Positions 1 to 13,560 of a DNA stretch of 64,000 nt are shown piece by piece. This DNA is from Chrysomallon squamiferum. Its lineage: Eukaryota; Mollusca; Gastropoda; Neomphalida; Peltospiridae. The notes under the pieces are model-generated. The model was not told where the DNA came from, did no database searches, and was given only the letters and a program-made list of their open reading frames with translations. The translations under genes and the position numbers were made by a program. Each line of letters begins with the position of its first letter. The first letter of the stretch is position 1. The stretch covers positions 13,443,416 through 13,507,415 of the forward strand of contig CM022667.1 in assembly GCA_012295275.1 (NCBI GenBank), written 5' to 3'.

Positions 1-540
1 TATTGATACGTTTCTGTCAAGTATAAGTGGGAGAATGGTGGACAATATACAAGAGGAAAATTTGACTATACAAAACAGTTTCTGAAGCACGTGACACCTG
101 CAGTCAGATAGGTTGAAGACTGATTGTACTGGACTCAGAAGAGAAAAAAACAGCTGTTGGTGACTACATCAAAACAAACATAGACACGAACTTATACATT
201 TACAAACAACTGCTACTTCATCTACTGTACAGCAACACCCCTCCAATCACTACCACTAGTAAACTACTGCTACTACTACTGCTACACACTGTTATTTGTC
301 ATACGTTTTAGGTACTATGGGTTTTTATACAAATCTAACAGTAATAAAAGGTGGAAAACAATTTTGTTTGGGAGAATGGACAAAACGTCCATCTTGAAAA
401 ATAGGACAACAATGAATCAAATAACTACCTGGAAGATTGCGCGATATTAATTCCAATAAGCAAAGTGTGGTATGACATTAACTGTATATACTTTCAGTAA
501 ATATAGATTTGTGAAAAACCGTTGTTAAAGTCACATGATA
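1..540 (+). pseudogene. Subfamily IV C-type lectin pseudogene (C1 and C2 exons)
   Basis: Two degenerate CTLD exons are visible. C1 (about 60-183) still reads SEARDTCSQIG, then a TGA at 114-116 replaces the serine codon of the usual GSRLIVLD, then RLIVLDSEEK follows. The C1 donor, normally ATAG|GTAGG, reads ATAGACACG. C2 (about 312-530) retains FVWENGQNV and YLEDCAILIP but has a frame break before it, a TAG at 402-404 in place of a tryptophan codon, and a TAA before the terminal ICEK-like residues. The exon begins at or before the window edge, so signal-peptide and PAN exons cannot be judged. The copy at 20438-20935 shares the TGA, so that lesion predates the segmental duplication. Confidence 0.85.
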
Positions 541-999
541 TTTGTTGAATAAACAAACAAAAAATTAAATTTATTTATATATTTGTTTGTTTTATCTATA
601 CGTCCATGCAATTAAAAAAATGAAAAATGTAATTATCATTATCACCAACCTGTCATTCATTCATTTCTTGATTCTTTCATTCGTCTTTTAACAAAATAAA
701 ATAAAAACTGTATTAAATTCACTCAGCATTGTTGAGTACACCACAACAAACTGAAACTGTTCAGAATTCAGTACTAAGACTGCAAGCAAACTGTACAGAA
801 ATAAGCGAATGTCACAAATACAAACAGAAACTGAACAACAAAAATACAACTAAAGAAGAATTGTTTTTCAGTTTATTTATTTAACTGACCTGCATTACAA
901 TTATCATATAAGTCGAAGAAAATCTGCTTGAAGATATGATTTTTTATTTTTCTATTTTATTATTTTTTTTTTGTTGCTCGTCAGGTTCTTACGATTAAT
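541..999. other. Convergent 3' flank between the IV pseudogene and the first subfamily I gene
   Basis: No coding sequence is seen. The right part (about 720-999) is the downstream flank of the minus-strand gene at 1000-3124. It recurs in reverse orientation at about 31995-32180 behind the subfamily I copy at 29656-31994, and in part at 21290-21475. Confidence 0.6.
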
Positions 1000-1921
1000 T
1001 TAGAGGTTTTCACATATGTATTTGAAATGTCTTTGACAACGAACATCTGCCCATTTGCTATAACCAGAATAAAATATAGTGCAGTCTTCAAAATCGGAAT
1101 TATCAGGTTCATTTTCATTCCAGTTTGTATAAATGGCTTTTTCGCCATTCTCCCACACATACGTTTTCTCCTCAACTTCATCAGTTAATCCGATGTAAAA
1201 CTTGTCGAAATTTGACCCTGTAAAACAAATGAATGTAAATGTAGTAATAGTAATAGCAGTAGTAGCGGTGGTATAGAAGTAACAATAGCGATGAAGCAGC
1301 AATAGTAGAGACAGATGCAGGAAAACAAGTAGAAGTGGAAGCAGTGTTAACAGTAACAGTAGCAGAGCTAGTAAGTAGTATTGTTGTAGTGGGAGTAGTT
1401 ACTAAAAAGCATTCTCTGCAGAGCTTTCCAAAGTGAATAACTGCCAGGGAAAGTATAGTTTTTGTTCATGAAATTTGAGGCAGAATGAAATTGTGTTTGC
1501 TTCAAATTTATTTTTGTTAACAGACAAAATCTGCTGATGTAGGTTTATCGGGTCATACTGCTATCTGATATCGTTAGAGTATGTGGTCCAAAGTCATAAG
1601 TGCATAGCATGGGGACAGTATTGCGAGGTGAATTTGTATATATTTAAATAGACAGGATTGGAAGTGAGACATTTTGTCGAGATACCAATAGTGATTATAA
1701 AGATATATAACTGCAGTAATACCTGTGGTAGTAGTTTTCGTATTTATAGCAGTAACAATTGTAGCAGTAAAGGTAGTAGTAGTAATACTAATTGTAGTAG
1801 AAGCAACAAAAGTGACAGACAAAGTAGTAGTAGTAGCAGTAGCAGTGGCAGTTATTGTTGTCGTAGTAGTTGTAGTAGTAATAGTAATACTACTGATCAA
1901 ATGAAACAAACACAAAAAAAA

Positions 1922-1984
<63 letters not shown>

Positions 1985-3124
1985 AAGAGAAATAAGAAAA
2001 CAGTAGACACACCTATGTTTGAAAGGTAGCTCGACAGAATTCTTTTTTTTTCTTCCGTGTCTAACACGATCAGTCTTGATCCCAGCTGGCCGCAAGCAAC
2101 ACGTGCCTCATCAAATGTTTTACGATCTTCAGACAACTTGAAGCACATTGTTCCCAAAAACACGAAACCCTCATCAGTCGGACAGAAATCTATGAAACGA
2201 AAAAACTATATAACAGTCACTACAATAATAATTTTATATACATAATTATGCACACATCGTTACCACCTTGATCCCAATAAAATTTTTAAAAAATCAAAAA
2301 AAAAAAAAAAAAAAAGATCAGACGATTACAATATAATGTAAAATACATACTGTTACGATAGAAAAATAAAATTCATTTCACTACCACACAAAGATAAAAT
2401 TTTAGTTGTTGCCATAAAAAGATGAACTTGAACATAATGTTATTCAAAGATCAAATTCAAACAGCTAGTATATAGAGAAAACGATTCAAATGAGACTGTT
2501 GCCAAGCAAAATAAAAAATTCAGAATGTTACCACTGAAAAGTCAGATTATTATTATTATTATAATACAAAGGTTAAATTTAGCCTGCTACCTGAAGGAAT
2601 GTAATAGTGCTTCCAGTTTGCCGTGTCAGACGTACTGACGTAAGTACCAACCCTCACAGAATAATGGCGACATTTTCCGTTGTAGTAGGCAAACGAAAGG
2701 CATTCAGGATTCTTGGTGCAGGCAGAGCCACAGTGCATCATGGTCTTGACGTCAGTGGCTTCGTATATTTCAGCGTTAGGTGCAGTGAAGTAATCATATT
2801 TTTGTTTCTCAATCCAAATCCATCTGGTGCCAATGCAGCTTCATTGACAGTAAAATAGAACTATTTTCATTACTTGTATTAAATAGTGACATTTAGTAAG
2901 ATATAATTCAGTTGATGACGTTAATCTATTTATCATTCTATCAGTTCATCCACTCATTTACAATATATGTCTATTTGTCTATCTAACTTATGCATACATC
3001 CACACTGTTATTTAGTTTCAGTATAAAATAAAAAGAGTACGTATATTTATACATACCTGTCTGCCATTTTAGAACACACGAAAACAGCTGACAACAACAG
3101 AAACTGGATGAAAGTGTTTTGCAT
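1000..3124 (-). CDS. Secreted PAN + C-type lectin domain protein, subfamily I
   Basis: Four exons join in frame on the minus strand: 3124-3057 (signal peptide), 2838-2591 (PAN), 2189-2013 (C1) and 1217-1000 (C2 with TAA), 711 nt, 236 aa, intron phases 2/1/1, all borders GT/AG. The signal peptide starts MQNTFIQFLLLSAVFVCS. The PAN module shows the C-x3-C-x5-C spacing in CGSACTKNPEC and then GKCRHYS. The CTLD has the long-form extra cysteine pair (FCPTDE, TMCFKLS), the core cysteine in ARVACGQLGSRL, the WIGL-like FYIGLTDE, an EPD tripeptide where EPN or QPD would sit, WAD in place of WND, and the last cysteines in DVRCQ and YICENL. A secreted soluble lectin is likely; calcium and sugar binding are inferred. 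Nearest relative is the gene at 21476-23097. Confidence 0.9.
1920..1985. repeat. (TAAA)n microsatellite in intron 3
   Basis: About 16 copies of a TAAA tetramer lie just downstream of the C1 exon in the subfamily I gene. The duplicate gene carries a shorter, interrupted version at 21918-21960. Confidence 0.95.
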
Positions 3125-3207
3125 TTTGTATCAATAAATTTTAGTGAAGAAAACGACGAAGTGAACAGGTCGTAATAAATATCAGTGTTTGAGCTTATCG
3201 TAAGTCA

Positions 3208-6200
3208 AAATCCCTAATCATCGATTTGCAGCTTTAACATGAAAGGTTGCTACGGTGTATTTAATTTTTAATGCACAACTGAAGGCTTAACATGTTTTAC
3301 ATCTATTTTGTTTTAATCAACAATCGTTAGTTTTTTATATATATATATTGTCACGAGGCCCACACCATTAAACATCTTGGATATTTTATTAATGCTCAGT
3401 CTAGGGTAACAAGGTGCTTTAATGGCCACCTAACAAGGAATGTAAAGGCTAAATTAACAACAATCTATATAATCAATATTTAGCGGTCCACAAGATAAAT
3501 AAACACAATTCGAGTTAAATATTTAATTACAATATACAGATGACTTGATAATAATACAAACATAAGTGATATGAGTAAGGTCAGACGGGGAACAAGACAA
3601 AATAAAAAAATTCACGGAGGACAGATTAAACAATTAAAGTTTTAGTTATATTAAATGTTCCTAAAGAGGTTAATTTCACATTACCCTATCAAAATAAGAA
3701 TGGACAATAGCTTACCATACTCGTCCGTAAAGACAATGTCATTCAAAAACATTTGTTTCCCTGCCTGACTGAGCTGCTGAATTACTGAAACTGAAACTGA
3801 AAAAAATTAACGTGCTAATCAGAGCAAGCTGCTGTGAAGAACGTTCATAATTACCAAATGCCAGCGCTTTTACAACAACGCCATGGAGTTAAAAAAATGG
3901 CGTCAACAATAAAAAGCGCGGATCTGATTGTAGTTACAGTTAGTTACCATTGTCAATGTATATATGATTTACCTCCAGATAATTTCTATCTAATTAAGTT
4001 TAGAGATTTTTCATGCAAGGATTTTCCTGAATTATATAAAGTAAATTATAAGGTAACAGCGAATAATATATTTTTAACCAAATGCTCGCGAAAAAAAACA
4101 AAAGACAAACCCCGGCGTTCTTCGTAGGGATCCACGGTTACCGTCGGTTATTGAGCAAATTTGCATTTGATTTTTTCACATTGTCTTAGTGGCCGAGTGG
4201 GATCATCATACGTCCTCTATTCATTCAAACTGAGTATTGTCAGAAACCAATGTGACTTTGTTGCATTGTCAGAGACCAGTGTGTTGTTGTATACTGTTCT
4301 GTATTACAAGAAACAAATGTGTTACTGTTGTAAATAAAACTAACAAAATCAGTGCACCGAATCAGTTTATAAATAATAACGACTACGATTATTGTGGTGA
4401 TGATTCCAATAACGGTTATCATAACGAGAGTTATGACGAGGTTCATTAAATTAAAATAGTTGTCTCACAGTAAATTATTCATTTCGTGATCATCATAACC
4501 ATCATTTCGTCAACCGCATTTCAGGTAATAAAAATTAAGAACAGGAACAGCTGTAAACAAAAATCGCAAGCAATGTTCAACATAATACTGGAAGAGTTTG
4601 GCTATTGTTATGGATATTTGCAAATTTTGAACAATGTACTTTCGTCAAAACACTAATAATATAAACATTATCAAAAGCAACAACATAAAATATCGGAAAC
4701 GGCAGTATCAAACAAAATTTAACTGCCCGTGTACTCAAATCTGAACCTAAAATTAATGCTTGTAAAACTGACGAAATACAAAGAATGGCGTACTTGGTAG
4801 GAAGCGATTATTACGGTTACTGAGCAACATTTTTTTATGGTTATCTTGATGGCGGAGTGTATCGTCTTCCGCTCACTATTCATTCGTAAATACATAGATA
4901 CAGATATCTATTCATACTGTGTTATTTTATCAGTATATTTTTACGTTAGAAAATATCAACAAAACACATCGGAAATGTCAGATATATTAACTGGCAGTAT
5001 AATTCCGTTATTGTTAAAACTATGTCAAAAACCTCTGTTCTTAAAGAATTAAAAATAAAATGCATGTGCTTTTCCAAAACTCCGACTATAAAGTAAACAT
5101 GAAAGTATAAAAAATAAAAAAATATATGTTTCACCTCATTTGGGACGCTCAAAATGACTTTTAATATTTTATATATCACTTCTTTTTTTTTCCAGTATTT
5201 GTTGTTCAGAGCAGGTTATAGCAAAAGATTGAGAAGGCATCTCATCTGAATTTAGATAAAAATTATTATTATTATTATTATTGTTGTTGTTGTTGTTGTT
5301 GTTGCTGCTGTTGTTGATGTTGTTGTTGTTTTTATTTTTGTTGTTGTTGTTTTAAATACATACGTTCAAGTATTTGGTTTAGAAATCTAATATTGGAACA
5401 CATTGATTTATTGATTTTGTACACATTTACACCCGTCTCTGAATGGTTAAAAATTAAATTCCGACTGTGAACTTTGAATATTAATGAGTTCTTTGTTGTT
5501 TATTAAAATATCTGTAGTTATAACAGTACCATGTACTTCAAAAGAAAATTATATTTAGTAGGTATCAACATTAATAACATGTTAGTGATGCTCATCGTTA
5601 TAATCACTTCTACTTGTTGCAGTTGCTGTCGATTTTAATGATTTTGTTTTAGATGATGTTCACTGTTATGGTGATGGTCCGTTTTGTACTCGCATTTATT
5701 GAAAATCATTAAAAAACCAAAAAAACTTAAATAAGAAAAAAAAAAATCCTTTGAACTATATAACAGTTCTATCGTCAGTTTTTATGTCATTATTTCTTTC
5801 CTATTGCAGAACACTAAACAAAAACGACAACAACAAACAGCAACAACAAAAACAAAAACAACAAAAAATCAAGAACAAACAAAAGAAAAAACAAAACAAG
5901 AATGGTAAGATAAAAATTCTATTAGAAATGTTCTCAGGAGTTATCAAGTCGATTTTTCGGATAACAAAATGGAACCTGTCTTCTAATGGGTTCTTTCTTC
6001 TACAACAATTACAGAAACAACAACGACCACAAGAACAACCACTGCTAGTAATACTGCTAGTAGTACCTATTTAAAGGAAACATCATATTTTCTTATGCAA
6101 GAATAAAAGTATATACGAAAGAAAAATATCCCTTTCTGGATGATTAACAATAACGACGAAAACGTGAACAGCCTGCAGATATTCAACTCCAGCAGCGTAA

Positions 6201-6236
6201 ATTCGAGTAAATGTCAGAATCTTCAGAGGCAGGAAA
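3208..6236. other. About 3.0 kb present here but absent from the duplicate copy
   Basis: Sequence left of 3207 matches the region ending at about 23178, and sequence right of 6237 (acaacagcaacaataaca) resumes at about 23182, so these 3 kb are either an insertion here or a deletion there. Contents: an unrecognised moderately GC-rich stretch at 3346-4140 beginning TGTCACGAGGCCC; degenerate C2-tail copies at 4232-4330; a stretch at 4795-4925 that recurs inverted at 44110-44240; an (ATT/TTG)n run at 5263-5352; and a dispersed flank repeat at 5375-5500. I see no transposase or reverse transcriptase frame. Confidence 0.6.
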
Positions 6237-6649
6237 ACACAACAGCAACAATAACAAGAAAGCACACTAAACTAAATTAAATTGACATAAATAAAGCAGA
6301 ACCGACCAACACGAAAAAGTAAAAAAGTAAAGAAAAAGAAAAACGAAAAGAAAAAGACAGACAGAGAGAAAAGTAAAACAGAAGAATAATAATTAAAAAT
6401 AAAACTCCTCAAAAAGGATCAAAGCGTGAAATAAAATAAAATAATAGAATCACATTTGAAACAACTGACTGCTGTGAAGCCAAATATCTGTCTACATTGA
6501 TTCATTAATTTTGTATACATTTACACCTTTCTCTGAATGATTAAATGTTGAATTCCATCTATGACCTTTAAGCACGAATGACTTGTTCTGTTGTTTGTTC
6601 GAATATGTATATTTATTACAGGTACCATATAAATTTAATTTTATTTATT

Positions 6650-6659
<10 letters not shown>

Positions 6660-6733
<74 letters not shown>
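6660..6733. repeat. (ATT)n microsatellite at a deletion junction
   Basis: About 24 ATT units run directly into the acceptor of the orphan C2 exon. In the related complete gene a shorter ATT tract at 25325-25357 occupies the same place. Confidence 0.95.
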
Positions 6734-6737
6734 TTAG

Positions 6738-6973
6738 CCACAGACAACTTTTACAAGGGTCTAACAGACGAGAAGGCTGAAAACACGTTTGTCTGGGAGA
6801 ATGGTGAAGCGGTAAAGTTCACGAGCTGGAACGAAAATGAACCAAGTGATGGTGCCAGAACTGAAGACTGCGTCATGTTAGTACCAACAGATAAAGTGTG
6901 GGGCGACGTACCCTGTTCTCGATACGAAAAATACATTTGTGAAAAACGGTCACCACAACAGACAAATATTTAA
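6738..6973 (+). pseudogene. Orphan subfamily II C2 exon
   Basis: A C2 exon with acceptor ATTTTAG|CC reads ATDNFYKGLTDEK, then an intact WENGEAVKF, an EPS tripeptide, EDCVMLVP, VWGDVPCS and YICEK. It is nearly identical to the last exon of the complete gene at 23984-25579. A small deletion after YICEK removes the normal LV-stop, so the frame reads on to RSPQQTNI before a TAA. No C1, PAN or signal-peptide exon precedes it. FYIG has become FYKG. It cannot encode a secreted lectin alone and is best read as a remnant. Confidence 0.85.
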
Positions 6974-9144
6974 GAAATTTCAAAAAGATATCGATGAAAA
7001 AAACAAAAAAACTAAAAAGATGCAAAAACACAACAAACATATAAAGAACAATAGAAAAGAAATAAACAAACACAACACGTAAATGTGCTCATTCATTTCT
7101 TGTCTCAGTTTAACACGTAATGTTGTTATTGATCTCAACGTAAAGAAGTTTTGTTATTTGTGTTTCTATCGTGTAACAGACAGAATATTTCAGAGAAATG
7201 CATCAACTAGAGTATAGTGATCACAGAGTAAAGCTGTAACAACACCCGGAGTTATAGTTTAGTATATTAAGAAACTGTAAAATCTATACCATTATATTAC
7301 TTACAGTCTGAGATAGCTTCTCCAGATGTAGTAAAACATTCATATATTCATTTACTGCCTGTACCCTGTGTTCCATCTTCTTGAGACTGGCAGTTTACAC
7401 ACGTTGCTTATAATGTTCTTATAATTACCTACACAGTTTGAAAGGAACTTTCTCAATTACCCATTTAGTCTAATAGCCTATTGTGATGTTCCCACTGGGA
7501 CTAATAATATTTTACTCCCTGCTGAATTTTTTTTTATAGAAATTGGGAAGACATATATATATATATCTAGGCTGTTAACTGAAGTCTTTTTGAATGATGG
7601 AACAGAGTCCTGTATTAAAACCTGGCTACACGTATTTTTGCGAATTCTCCTCAGACTCAAGCACTAATCAGTTCTGTGATGGTTTTTGCTTGTAAGTGAC
7701 TAAACTAACAGCAAGTGTCGCACACAGAAACGTGTATAAAAAGTCGCGCTTTCGTTTCCAGTACTAATCTACAGTTTTAACTAATCAAAATCAATTGCCC
7801 ATGACATTTCTGTATAGCCATTTTTTTCTATAAATTTGTGTCTTTATTAATTCGAAATTATTTTGTTGTTATTTTTCTTATTATTAATAATAATTATTAT
7901 CATAATAACATTATTGTTATCATAATCATTGTTATTATTATTGAATATACCACCATTTAGTATTGTTGTTGCTGTTGTTATTATTAAACTAATTAGGCAA
8001 TTTTTACTTCTGTGAAATGTTGTAAGATTCTTGTACTGTAAACAAATAACACTTCTTACTTAAGAAAAAACAAAGCAAACAATATAAACAAATCTAAGAT
8101 CTGTCAATATTTATGAATCAGAATAAAAAAAATCTTCTAAAATTCATATCGACATCCATCGAACGAGTCTGTCTGTTGTTTACATTTCAGTGTTTAAAAT
8201 CAAGGCCGATCGATATAAAATTAGATCGAATTATAGGTGAGTGTGTACGGTAGATGATTTTTATTATTATTATTTTTTTTAATTACCCTTGAGAATGTGA
8301 GTTTCCGTGTTAATTATATTATTAGTAAATGAACAGAGACAGATATTGATTTAAACAACAACTGTTTGTAATGTACTGTACATTGTTTTGCGTTAATATT
8401 GTTAAACTGGTTATTGATATATGTACATTTTTTTATTTTAATTTCAGCTGTACAGAACTCCTGGCATATTTATTGTACGTGTTGAAGTAGTTATGATATC
8501 TGAGTGCAAATAAATTATTTATACTTCTTTAAAATTGTTGTATCTCTAATATTATTGTCATTGTTGTTTTCTTTGTTACTGCTCTATTTGTTTTCTCCAA
8601 TAAAGTTTCTTTTACGATTAATAGTATGGAAATGTTAAGGATAAATCATGTTTTGTTCTTCTTCTTCCTAGGTATTACAATATTGATTGGGTCAAGCTCA
8701 CAAAACATTAAATAAGTTTCATTTATCCCAGAGGAACAGTCCTTGTCGTCTGTGAATATTAAATAATATTTAGCCACTTTGGATGATTCATTCTCAAAAC
8801 GTTATTATTTCAGCATGTCTCACATCAGTTATTTTTCTGAGTCTATTGATTTTTTCCTTCAAATTTTCTGTCTTCTACTAAACCTTAGCTGCAACGGAAT
8901 ATGTAACACGAGGTCATAAATGTTTCCTTTGCCTAGTTAAATAAAAAAATAAAAGAGATTTCTGTCAGATCGAATGTCATCTCGATCAATAATATATCAT
9001 TTTTATGTCTAAATCCTGAATTTTAGGGGACGTCTACATTCAAAGTAGGAACTTAAATATTTATATACGACTACTACTGCAACTGCTTTACAGAAATATT
9101 ACAACTATTCTACCATTTACCACCAATACCACAAGTGGTAATCG
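6974..9144. other. Noncoding part of the segmental duplication
   Basis: No gene is seen. The stretch follows 25580-27800 almost base for base, with differences mainly in ATT tracts. A more diverged third relative of its right half lies at about 18690-19480. Confidence 0.75.
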
Positions 9145-9147
9145 TAA

Positions 9148-9190
<43 letters not shown>
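9145..9190. repeat. (ACT)n microsatellite
   Basis: About 15 ACT units stand before a degenerate C2 exon. The equivalent tract before the duplicate copy at 27819-27892 is longer, about 24 units. Confidence 0.95.
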
Positions 9191-9360
9191 TACCATAGCT
9201 GTTACTTGTCTGACGTCTGAAAAGGTGGAAACAAAATTTGTTTTGGAAAATGGAGAAAACGTTCTTTTTTCAAAAAATCAGACAATGAATCCGATAACTA
9301 CCTGTAAGATTACGCGATATTAATTCCAACAAGCAAAATGTGGCGTGAAAAACTATTGAG
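9190..9360 (+). pseudogene. Subfamily IV C2 exon remnant
   Basis: The frame reads LTSEKVETKFVLENGENVLF, then a frameshift after a run of T and A moves it off the expected DNNESDNYLEDC register. A TAA replaces the acidic residue before the expected cysteine in the old register. The homologous end at SKMWREKLLRN lacks the terminal cysteines of a CTLD. It is the decayed sister of 27895-28068. Confidence 0.75.
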
Positions 9361-9517
9361 AAACTGACTTGATATTTGCTGAATAAAGAAAATTAAATAA
9401 ATTATTTTATTTATTTATATATTTGTTTGTTTGTTTGTTTTATCTATACATCTGTGCGATTGGAAAATGAAAATGTAATTTTCATTATCACCAACAGCTA
9501 TCGAGTCATTTCTTGAT

Positions 9518-9717
9518 NNNNNNNNNNNNNNNNNNNNNNNNNNNNNNNNNNNNNNNNNNNNNNNNNNNNNNNNNNNNNNNNNNNNNNNNNNNNNNNNNNN
9601 NNNNNNNNNNNNNNNNNNNNNNNNNNNNNNNNNNNNNNNNNNNNNNNNNNNNNNNNNNNNNNNNNNNNNNNNNNNNNNNNNNNNNNNNNNNNNNNNNNNN
9701 NNNNNNNNNNNNNNNNN
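9518..9717. other. Assembly gap, 200 Ns
   Basis: Exactly 200 consecutive Ns, the size of a placeholder rather than a measured gap. It abuts a minisatellite, the likely cause of the break, so the real distance across it is unknown. Confidence 0.98.
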
Positions 9718-9905
9718 GACTAAATAAATACTAGTGCATACTGCTATATTCAATATACGTTTCTGTGTAGTGATTAAATAAATATTAGTGTGTAATGTTA
9801 TATTCATTACACGTTTGTGTGTAGTTATTAAATAAATACTAGTGTGTACTGTTATATTCATTACACGTTTGTGTGTAGTGTTTAAATAAATATTAGTGTA
9901 TATTG
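9718..9905. repeat. 54-bp minisatellite
   Basis: About 3.5 copies of a 54-bp unit: the anchor taaataaata recurs at 9721, 9775, 9829 and 9883. Each unit holds ttatattcattacacgtttg with a few substitutions. The array starts at the gap edge, so its true copy number is unknown. Confidence 0.92.
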
Positions 9906-11114
9906 TTATATTTCACGGTTATGTGCTGTCATCTTTACTCTGTTGATATCAACGATCGTGACTAATATTATGGTAATTATGACATTGACTAAAACATTTT
10001 TGATAGATTGTATTGTTGTGTAGAAAATTTAAAATAATTAACTAAACAATAATTTTTCTTATGTAGTATATAGTACTACTATACATATTATTTTAATAAA
10101 CAACAGAGCAAGTCATTATTATTCAAGGTTCACCAATGGAATTTAATTTTTAATCATTCAGAGACGGGTGTAAATGTATACAAAATCAGTAAATCAATGT
10201 AAACCGATATCTGTTTCTTTGTTCGTTTGTTTTTGATGAGTTCTAGTTTGAGTTATTGTTCTTCTGTTTTACTATTCTCTTTCATTTTCCCCCTGTTTCT
10301 TGTTTCTGCTGTATTTATTATAATATAATTTACTTGTTCTTATGATTGCTGTTGTCGTTGTAGTTGTGATTTGTTACTTTAATCAATTTGATAAAATACA
10401 AATTCTCTGCTAGAGATAAAAATATGCAAGTGTTCATGTTGTCTTCGTTATTATTAATCATCTAGCAAGGGGATATATTATTTTCGTATATACTTTTATT
10501 CGAGTATAGGAAAATATAATGTTCCCATGTAAATATGGATTATTATTTGTGGCTCTATAAGCATTTGTAGTACTAGTTGCTATTATTGTCGTCGTTGCTG
10601 TTGTAATTGTAATAGAAGTAACAATTCATTAAAAGACATGCTTCACTTTCTTATCAGGGAAATCTATGCGATAACTTTTTATTTTATTGCCCTTGTTTTG
10701 TGTTGGGCTGTTGTTTTGTTGCCTCTTTCTTTCATTTTGTTCTTTTTTTTTTCCATGGATATTTGTCTCTTCTTTTGTTTCATTATGTCTCGATTTAATG
10801 CCTTTTGCTAAGGTCATCATAGTTACTTTTTATTGTTCCATATGTAAATATATAAACTATCGTTTGTTAATTGTAATTTTGTTTATATCTATTTGTCATG
10901 TACATTAGAGCTTAATTAGATTTATTTTAATTCTGAGTAACCTTCCTTGGCTAAATGTTTGATTTAATTATAAAACGATGGAAACAAGTGCTGATTATTT
11001 CCTACTTACGATCGGGTTACGTTTAAACTGACAATGTTACAAATAATTTACTTACGTTTCTTGCGTGGATTATTTTGAATTGTTTTTAGTAGAGCAGAAA
11101 TACTGAACATATTG
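9906..11114. other. Downstream flank of a minus-strand subfamily III gene
   Basis: No gene is seen. 10075-10215 is a dispersed flank repeat shared with 35385-35545, 50380-50530 and 60930-61080 (same orientation) and 5375-5500, 6480-6600 and 23420-23560 (reverse). 10760-11110 is the 3' module shared by the subfamily III loci (see 36085-37030, 51800-52180 and 62400-62780). Confidence 0.65.
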
Positions 11115-12739
<1,625 letters not shown>

Positions 12740-12905
12740 CTCTCGCGAATATGAAAGAATTTCAACCAAACTGTCCGGTGTAATAATTTGTACTACGCAG
12801 TGAGTATCTGTATTTGGTTCGCACTGAATATTGATTATTGATTATCTTTCCAGGAGAAGAAAATTCGAATAGAGAAGTCCACGATTTGAGACAATGTGTC
12901 TGGTG
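12740..12905 (-). promoter_or_regulatory. Conserved 5' leader / candidate promoter of subfamily III
   Basis: Immediately upstream of the ATG the minus strand reads cggacagtttggttgaaatt, preceded by an AT-rich attatta stretch and, further out, tctcctggaaagataatcaa. The same block stands before the start codons at 38969, 40607, 46301, 54138 and 57993. Its retention next to every start suggests the transcription start or 5' UTR lies here; shared ancestry alone could also explain it. Confidence 0.5.
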
Positions 12906-12989
12906 TTATTAATGAGAATATTACCAAATCCCTGATGACAAACAACATTAATTTTTGAACTCTTGCATTATATGCAATTTTACTTTTTT

Positions 12990-13560
12990 GTATTACTGAC
13001 AAAATAATCAATGAAAAATTTCATAATGCAAACAAAGGTCGCTGTATTTTATATAAATGGGTCTTTATATTAACAGAGACGATTAAATAAACTGTAAAAA
13101 CATAATTAGGAACAAGTTGTAATCTTTCTTGGTTTACAAGTGTCGACATTTCAGTAGAGCTGTGTGATATAATAAGAATGCTGGTTGGTTTTGAAAGGAT
13201 TGATTCATATTTTCTAACATAACAAAATCCCTTACGACACTGACTAGTAGAAAAAGCGTCAGCTAATATGCCGAGAACACGTGTTTGTTTCAAGTGAAAT
13301 CCGCATAAATTCACAATAATTTGCAAAAATATCACACGTTTTTTTATGTTATCCAAGTGTTTATTGTTCGAAAAAAGTCCACGAGATTTAAGATATCAAT
13401 AGGTTTATCCTTCATAAGCATTTTAAATCCATGAAGGTTCCATATAGAACTCATATTTCTTTACATGGTACTTTGGCTCCAGATAATACCTGGCAATGCA
13501 GGGCCAAATGATTTTTGTGTGAGATGGTTGATGTGTTTTCATCCATTGAAACAGGATCTG
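12990..13560 (-). pseudogene. Decayed copy of a cysteine-rich upstream sequence
   Basis: This is the diverged relative of 39200-39690. Matching pieces such as caggtattatctggagccaa and cagtgtcgtaagggattttg line up, but a one-base deletion near the HWQ-equivalent codons and several stops break the frame that is open in the other copy. Family not recognised. Confidence 0.45.

Noticed and set aside
1574-2163. Long minus-strand frames with Tyr-Leu-Phe-Ile repeats around 1574-2163 (and 21657-22070)
   Set aside because: Run-on of the real C1 exon into the intronic TAAA repeat, or other frames of it.
3834-4127. 97-residue frame on the plus strand
   Set aside because: No recognisable motif and no second copy to test; length is within chance for the window.
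6751-6936. Antisense frames over C2 exons (also 25375-25560 and 32560-32745)
   Set aside because: Mirror frames of the conserved lectin exon; their conservation follows from the sense strand.
13021-13356. 111-residue minus-strand frame upstream of the gene at 11115-12739
   Set aside because: It is not in the frame shared with the better-kept relative at 39200-39690, so it is an accidental frame in the decayed copy.
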